In this document: positions 57,501 to 64,000 of the stretch, one piece after another
Layout: the number at the start of each line of letters is the position of its first letter
Position numbering within the stretch: the first letter of the stretch is position 1
NCBI GenBank assembly: GCA_032358255.1
Contig: JAULBX010005998.1
Location: 1 to 64,000 of the forward strand
Origin: Heterotrichella gracilis
Lineage: Eukaryota > Sar > Xanthophyceae > Tribonematales > Xanthonemataceae
Length of the DNA: 64,000 nucleotides
Direction of reading: 5' to 3'
Notes under the pieces: generated by a model
Databases searched by the model: none
What the model was told of the DNA's origin: nothing
The model's input: only the letters and a program-made list of their open reading frames with translations
Program-made: the position numbers and the translations under genes

Positions 57501-59631
57501 CAGAGGGTTTGTCGCTCACCTAGCAACTGCGCATCGCGACACTCCCCTTCGGCACACAGCAGGTCATCGCACACCACTGCACAGCTGCCCTGGGAAGACC
57601 ATGGTGCATTATAATATGATATAAGCTGACTTTCCTGCTTGGTAAGCCACTTCAATGCCACCCGAGGGGTTGTCAAAACCCTTCCCTGGGGGCAGCCCAC
57701 ACATCCTAAGAATGGCTGACAAGCGCGGACCATGGGTTTGCTGCCGTTGGATGTCAAACTGGTGGTGTTGAGGAATGCCTTGTTGGCAATGTCCACAGAC
57801 ACACGACTGCAGCCAAGCATGGAGGAGTTGCAGTTCATACATACAACCCCTGCGGGCTCCATCCGACTGGCTTCATTCATTGCCCAGGCTCCCGTTGGAA
57901 TGGCATCAACAGGACAATTTATACTCTTTGTTAAAACACACTGGACTATTACTGCACCAGATGCTAGCGTGGCCTTGGCTGCACACTCCACACATGTGCC
58001 TGGGTGTCATTGTCCGCACAGCGCACACAGGGTGCACTGATGATGCCAAACTCTCCGTAAGTCGAATAACCAGACAACCCAACATCCAACCCAACAATGT
58101 CGTTTAGCGCGCCATAGCAGCTTCCGGAGGCTGTGCAGATGAAATAGTCCTCTGTGTAATAATAATCATTGGGAGGCAGGTAGCCCTCCCCGCACCCTGC
58201 ACACTGCCTGGCGCCCCCCTTCCCCTCCAGACAAAGGGAGCAGCCGGTGAAAGTGGTGTTGAGCGGGTCACAGGGGACCTGCAAGGATAATGGGTGCGGT
58301 GTGTACATGCCACATGAGGAGCTCTGAGCCATATTCCATGGCACCACGTGGCCAATTACTTAAAGTACAACGTTGCACTAACAAATTAGGTGCAATTCTA
58401 ATGAAAGTCGCAGCTAACAATTTACCTGCTGCAGCTCTACTCCGTTCAGTTTTGCACTGGTGCCATTCCTATGTTGTACTCGTTGTACATGTGTCCCTCA
58501 CCTTCATGGGCAACTACATGCTGATGTCCAAACAGAGTGCACATGCAAAGGTGTTCCAGAGCAGTCACAGCTATTGCATGCCTATCTTACAGCATTGCTT
58601 TATAATTAATGTATGATGTGGGCCCAAGCATATGCACCCTTGAGTGAAGTGGACAGCGTACCTTCTTAAATCAGGGCCCTGCAGGTCCAAAGAATTGTGA
58701 GTAGTAAGGCTTGTCGGTCAGGTTGAACACCCCGGCCAGCTGGTAGCCTTTGGCACATCTCAGGCACTCTCCGTATGGGTCTGCACCAAGGAATGGCCCA
58801 CGGATTGTACAGACACCAGCAGCCTATAGTGCAGATGCGGGATGGTCGTGCCAAGCCGTGTGGCTTGGCAATGTAACGAGTTGCCACCCAGGTCGTTTGG
58901 CAATGTATGTATAAATCATTTATCACAGTGTGCCCCTGAACTTCAGCTTGAAGCTACGAAAGTAACACACTGTGACATTTGATTGACTCAGATACATCAT
59001 TAGGGTGAGTACACATTGAAAGGCCTTCATGAACAACGAAACCCTCGACCCTCGACCCTCAACCCTGCACAACACCCTTGCCCCAGTGCAGGTCCCTGGT
59101 GCACGCCTCCCATGATATTATTACCCTAAAGCCATAAATTGAAACACAGCTGCACAGCCGCGATAAAGTTGCAATATAATGTTCCATGGACGAATGAGAT
59201 GTTGGCGTGCAGTGGGCAAGGGGTTGGATGGGTGTGGATTATGCTGGTGGGCCACTGACCTGTAGATGCACATGTGTTGAAGGCAGGGAGTGCCGCCAGG
59301 CCACGTGCTGCCATGCTGTAGGTGGCTTCATTATTTGCATCATCGGCTTGTGGGTGGTGGGCAAGGATTGTGGCGTTGTGCTGTCCTGGATGGCTGTGTG
59401 ATTGCTGCATGAGGCGGCGGTACTGCTCGTGGCCTTGGCTGGCCAGGTCACTGGCGGCATGGTTCCCGCTGGTGCAGGACAAGGCTGCATCCAATCAGAA
59501 GATCACACTGGTCAACAGATATGCGACAGCAAGGTGCAAAAAGGTGTGTAAAACGGTAGGGTACCCTTTTAGGGCTGCAGCATGCCCTGAAACACAAAGT
59601 GTTTTTACAATGCGGGTTGTTGTGTTATGCC

Positions 59632-59658
59632 GCATGCATGCATGCATGCATATGCCAC
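59632..59658. repeat. CATGCATG run in intron 1 of CRP-9
   Basis: Five tandem GCAT units between E0 and E1, at the position seen in the other CRP genes. Confidence 0.7.
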
Positions 59659-59795
59659 TGGCTAAAGACAGTACATGGTACAGTTATGACTGGACGCGGT
59701 CCTACTGACTGATTGTAGCTGAGAACTGTCTAAATAACCGTAGACGTACCGCAGTATAACAGGGCTACCGCCAACAGGTTCCGTGACTTCGCCAT

Positions 59796-60384
59796 AACCT
59801 AGACATGCAACGTTGCAGGGTGGCACCAGCGCAAAGAAACAGGTCGCTGTGTTACTAGTGGATGAATTTGCGTGGTTGTTTTGCCAACTGGATGAAAGCC
59901 GTGGGTTGGTGCGAGAGTTTTTCTGTGCTCAGGATAGGACAACCGTATCAGGCGTATCTGGTGCCCGATGCAAGATCTTCTAGAAAGCGGACTAACTGTC
60001 GTCGACCTTGACCACACCTCCTGCAGTCCCAACCTACTGCAAGGATTATATCTGGCGAGGGACTTTCACTACTCTTAGCGCATGTTTGTGTTTCCCGTAC
60101 ATGGGCTGTAGGCCGCTGCCATATGCATATGCAAGTGCGCTGGCATATGCACTGCAACGTCACTCGCTGCGTCACGCGGGACCATGAAGGATTATGGAAC
60201 AGTGTTGGAGAGTCTGTGGCGGATAGACTTTCACTGAAAGACCTTGTAAAGGTGGCCCACCCATGGCCAACATGAAATACCTCACAAGTTGGGGTCTTGC
60301 AGCTTGTACTGTAGCCTACAGGGCTAGCCGCTGACACACAGTGAGAACACTCTGTCTCACAATGCATGCATATATAGTAAGATG
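59796..60384 (-). promoter_or_regulatory. Conserved 5' block of CRP-9 with TATA-like element
   Basis: Minus strand. CATCTTACTATATATGCATG is at 60384-60365, about 590 bp before the ATG, as in CRP-7. Internal matches to CRP-7 include TTTCAGTGAAAGTCTATCC, GTGACGTTGCAGTGCATATGC and the segment around AGATACGCCTGATACGG. Confidence 0.55.
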
Positions 60385-61192
60385 CCTGAAAGGTTCTTTC
60401 AAGAACAACCTTGTTGCAGAGTCTGAAGTATTATTGCTGCTAGCAATAGTAGCATTACTCTCTGGTATCTCCAGCAGGTTCCAATTGGTTCAGCACAGGT
60501 GAAACCTCATACGGTCACCGTCACCTGCAGGACTGGCACAAGTGCGGGCTTCAGCTATTCACCTTGGTGAAGAAGGGCGTTCACAAGGCTTTGGCGGGGG
60601 CAAGTGTAACGGATATATTGATCTTGCTGGTTTCTCGGGTTTCTGTTTTAACTTGCTGTTGGTTTTTCGCTAGGGTTTTCACGGTAAGCAGTGCCGGTTC
60701 AGCAAGCATGCCATATGGGAAGGAGACAGAACTGGAGATATATTCGTTTGTTTACACACGCCAGCGCACCGGAACTACAATTACATATACTACTCACGTT
60801 TCCACTACGCCACACTTTGGTTCTGCCAGCGGCCGTCACTAACTATGATGCAGTCATGACGATAGGTGCCATCATGCCCTCATCTGACCTCTCACTGTGA
60901 GTATCATCACGATTATCGTCCTCGCGTGTGCCCGTAACCCTCACTAACAGTGCTCACAAAAGGTTTCAGCATGGCTGTGGCTGCAGTGTGCCACATGTGC
61001 CAGCTGGGTGTGCGCGTGCACGCATGCAATTGTTACATCCATTGGTGATGACCCTTTGTCAGGCTGTGCATCCATTTGAAGCTAGCTGCCGCTGTACCTA
61101 TCTGGACGCCTGATTGTGTGCTGCAGTTCAGGTATCGAGCCCCGCGCGGCACCGCGCTACAGCTAGCTAGCTACAGGCACCGGGACCCAGCC
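60385..61192. other. Spacer between CRP-9 and the secreted-protein gene
   Basis: Divergent promoters are expected. Bases 60550-60715 repeat 54455-54620. No exon is supported. Confidence 0.4.
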
Positions 61193-63760
61193 ATGGCCAT
61201 CGCTTCAAGCGCCAGGATAGGAGTGCGCCTCACGTGGGCCATCTGGCTTGCGATGCTAACCGCTCCGTACAAGGCGTGGGGCTACATCCCTGACGCCGAC
61301 AGACTTGACGAGGCCGGGTGTAAGTGTCGTGCACGCGCATTGCCCAACCATGTTACATGGCATGTATTACCTTGTACCCAGTCGGGTATACCTACGTAGC
61401 CTGACCCACCTGAAGCAGTAGCCTCTAAAGCACGTGAACATAACTTGTGTATGCACATCTCTGCAGGAGACATAGTCTTGTGTCCAACTTATGTATCTTT
61501 GCAGTCATATAGGTCTAAGAGGCTGTCCTATAGGCTAATACCCTAGGCCTAGGCCTACAAGCGATACACAGTGTTGTGTCATCAGCACACAGTTCTTATT
61601 GTTGACACAATGCCAAGGCAAAATACACCTACTTGCACTCCCACCCACTTTCTACCTTCAACACTTGTATCTATGCATACCAGTCCAAACCCCCCATCCC
61701 ATTCACGTGTTCTTGGGCTTGGCAGATGTTGAGGCTGAACAGTTCCAGGGGGCGCCCTGCACCGGAGGCTACTGCTTCTTGCCCTTTGCTGATACAACCA
61801 TAGACTACCCCACGTGCAACTCCACGTGCATCATCAAGGGTGGGTGCAGCAAGGCAGCCCCAGCCTGCAAGCTGACCGCCTCCCTGAGCACGGTGCGCCT
61901 TGTGTAGCTAGGCTGGTTAGGGTTTAAGGTCTAGGATTCCCCCAGAAGCTGAACAAGGTGATTCCTTCTTAGTTAAGGAATGGCCAGGCACCAGTATCTC
62001 TAAAGTATCCTTCATAGGCAGGGTGCCGAATGCAGACAATGGTGGGCCGACAAATAAGGGGGGGGCAAGGCGCACCAAACGAGGTAAACGTGGAGGAAAG
62101 ACGAGATGCACCCCTTCGGGTGCGGGGTGCTTTCGGTGGGCGGGAGGTCATTTAAATGGGTTTATATAATATAATATAATATAATATAATATAATATAAT
62201 ATAATATAATATAATATGTACTGAAACATTTCAATTCCCCTCTTTACCTCTGCAGGTAGCTGCCCTATGTGCCTCTACAGCCAAGTGTTCCCACTTCACC
62301 TTTGATCCCAAGTCACGCAAAGGGCGTCTGTACAACGCCAAAGAGTTTGTCAACATCGTACACTTTGGCGCTCTGGTAACCAAGACATTAATTGGCTCAA
62401 AGCCCGCCACACGCGTCGTGGCCATGAAAGGTGCGCAAAGCATGCCCTGTCTGCTGCACCTCCCTGCGCACGTGGCCTATTAGGGTCGAAGGTTTAGGGT
62501 TTAGGGGTAGTGTACACTCTGCACCCAGTGCGCCCTCCCTGATCGCTTGTCCCTGATTAGGGTTTCAGGTTTAGGGTTCAAGGGTGATGTACTCTGCACC
62601 CGTTGAACCCTCCCTGAGGGCCTGTCCCTGGGGCAGGCTGCATCACGCTGAAAGAGATGTGCTGGCAACTTGCTGATGCTAGCAACGCATGCAGGGGACT
62701 CTGAACCCCATACACAAGTACACTTGCAAAGCACTGGGGCCTTGCCAACAATTGGTAGCCATGACTCGATGTATAAGATGGCCATGATGGTACTGTGTGG
62801 TGCCTACAGCTGGTTCTGCTGCACGATGTGGGCGCTGGTGTTTGCAACCTCCGATGCAACATCGTATGGCATTTCCTATTCCTTGAAATGAGGTCGTAAT
62901 GCAGGTGTGACGCTGTACGCCAAGTACAAGAACCCATTGACATGCCGCAAGAACCAAGTGGTGCGCCCGTATCCCCAAACCCTAGTCCCAATCATTGTCG
63001 TGCTGTAAGAATCATTTAATCCCCAGTAGTGTGCCTATACTTTGGAACTCTTAGATGCAACACAGAGTCACGATATGGTATGCATGTGCATTCAATCCTG
63101 AACCCTGACCATGACCAAACTTAATCTAAGGAAGTAGTTACGCCTGCAAGCATCACTGCACCATTGGTGCCATGCATGGAAGAAGCGCTCTGGGCACCCC
63201 CTCTCAGACAATTGCAACTTGAACGGTCATCATATCATATTCATCACACCTGGACCCCCTGTTAAAAAACGAGATGTGCTTGCAAATGCGCACGCGTCAC
63301 ATCAGATCACATCATACATCTGAGTACACAATGTCTTCATCCCAATATTGCCGTCACGTGAGTCCCTTTGCTTAATACAAACAGGACATGCAGGGCAGCG
63401 GCATAACATTATGATCACATTATATAGCTTTAACACTAGCTTGGTGTTCAGGAGTTGCCATGTGAACCTATTTTCCTCTTGTGCGCCCTCTAATCTAAGA
63501 TATACGGAGCTTAAGCTGAAGCTCAACAGTTGTGTTTATTTCTATTTACATTGGTTTTCTTTCCGCAGGTGCGGTGGTCTTGCTTCAGGCCCATCAAGGC
63601 CAAACCCGTAGATGGTCGCATCTCAATTGGGGAGAGTGATTCAGTCCCTTTTGACCGCAAGTTCATTGTCTCCTATGCCTTGGGACTGGAGCAGTGCACC
63701 CCCTTCTGCTGGGCCTGCCCCCAGGGATGCAAAACATGTGACAAGAGCGTGACACCCTAA
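61193..63760 (+). CDS. Small secreted Cys-containing protein, about 238 aa, family not recognised
   Basis: Five exons: 61193-61319, 61726-61892, 62256-62430, 62905-62960, 63569-63760 (TAA). Phases close to a 239-codon frame. Exon 1 gives a signal peptide (MAIASSARIGVRLTWAIWLA, then MLTAPYKAWG). Exon 2 is Cys-rich (PCTGGYCFLPFAD, CNSTCIIKGGC, APACKL). Exon 3 (VAALCASTAKCSHFTFDPKS, then GRLYNAKEF) looks like a PAN/apple-type segment in which paired Cys bracket CxxFxFD. The last exon has FDRKFIVSYALGLEQC and a Cys-rich end (CTPFCWACPQGCKTC). The splice GGGT|GTAAGT for exon 1 was chosen over GG|GTGTAA because it gives the better donor and keeps phase. It is not a CRP family member: there is no GPMRC, VGCMNC or E0-like exon. 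Likely extracellular. Confidence 0.7.
62164..62217. repeat. ATAAT pentanucleotide microsatellite
   Basis: About ten tandem ATAAT units in intron 2 of the secreted-protein gene, shortly before the exon 3 acceptor. Confidence 0.9.
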
Positions 63761-63985
63761 ACCCCAAACGCCACATCCCTGATGTTGCACCTGGCCCCGG
63801 GGATGCAAGAAAGGTCACATTTGCGTGACACTGTAGATCCCAAACCCAGGTCTTTGCCAAATCGAATGCTGGGCCTGCCCCCTAGGATGCACACATGTGA
63901 TACATGCGGGCTAATGCTGGGCGTGCCCTTTGGAAGATGCAATGCAAGCATTATTGACCCAATCAAAGTGCACAGCTTTCACCAG
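63761..63985 (+). repeat. Decayed copies of the terminal Cys-rich coding segment
   Basis: Downstream of the stop, three diverged copies of the TGCTGGGCCTGCCCCC...GGATGCA...CATGTGACA segment from the last exon occur near 63790, 63868 and 63920. They do not extend the reading frame and sit in the 3' UTR or beyond. Confidence 0.6.
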
Positions 63986-64000
63986 ACTCTCACGCAAATG

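Larger units (their letters stand above)
55886..59795 (-). pseudogene. CRP-9, cysteine-rich gene with a nonsense codon in E2 and a frameshift in E3
   Basis: Six exons on the minus strand: E0 59750-59795 (MAKSRNLLAVALLYC), E1 59260-59484, E2 58662-58780, E3 57520-58278, E4 56660-57051, E5 55886-56353. E0, E1, E4 and E5 are open and phase-correct. In E2 the conserved GPCLKE end reads GP-stop-FKK: Cys TGC has become TGA (complement at 58671-58673). E3 is 759 bp where 3n+1 is expected; the frame breaks near 58005-58012, within the CADNDxxxTCVEC motif. Two independent lesions make loss of function likely, although splice sites, signal peptide and the promoter-like block remain conserved. Confidence 0.78.

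Overview
The window is nuclear DNA of a eukaryote, most likely a green alga (Viridiplantae). Genes are split by many short GT-AG introns. Short blocks of the plant-type telomere unit TTTAGGG are scattered through introns and spacers. Several proteins are Golgi-type glycosyltransferases with plant-like folds. I cannot name the species. No bacterial operons, RNA genes or CRISPR arrays are visible.

Two kinds of gene are interleaved. The first is a family of secreted cysteine-rich proteins, called CRP-1 to CRP-9 here, with no family I can name. The full model has six exons: a tiny signal-peptide exon E0 (46-61 bp), E1 (His/Gln-rich linker), E2 (short Cys module), E3 (large Cys-rich domain), E4 (Cys-rich module with GPMRC and CEDGFMC motifs) and E5 (C-terminal module starting VGCMNCS). 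Exon phases agree across copies: E0 ends in phase 1, E1 is 1-1, E2 1-0, E3 0-1, E4 1-0 and E5 is terminal. CRP-2 and CRP-6 look intact. CRP-7 is intact up to a hybrid last exon. CRP-1 is cut by the window edge. CRP-3, CRP-5 and CRP-9 carry frameshifts or stops. CRP-4 and CRP-8 are truncated second halves of fused tandem pairs (5+4 and 7+8).

The second kind is glycosyltransferases: a GT61-like enzyme (2.3-4.9 kb, minus), two GT77-like enzymes (11.6-13.0 kb minus; 30.5-33.5 kb plus), and two paralogous type II membrane proteins (14.7-18.9 and 41.2-45.7 kb, plus) that join a GT8/glycogenin-like domain lacking its DXD motif to a DUF3431-like domain. A further small secreted Cys-containing protein lies at 61.2-63.8 kb.

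Order: CRP-1(+), GT61(-), CRP-2(+), GT77a(-), GT8-DUF3431 A(+), CRP-3(-), CRP-4(-)/CRP-5(-), GT77b(+), CRP-6(-), GT8-DUF3431 B(+), CRP-7(+)/CRP-8(+), CRP-9(-), secreted protein(+). The layout suggests a fast-evolving locus in which secreted Cys-rich proteins sit beside Golgi enzymes that could glycosylate them or a shared wall matrix; that functional link is inference. Fused exons, a copied glycosyltransferase intron segment and a DUF3431 3' remnant show repeated unequal exchange inside the cluster.
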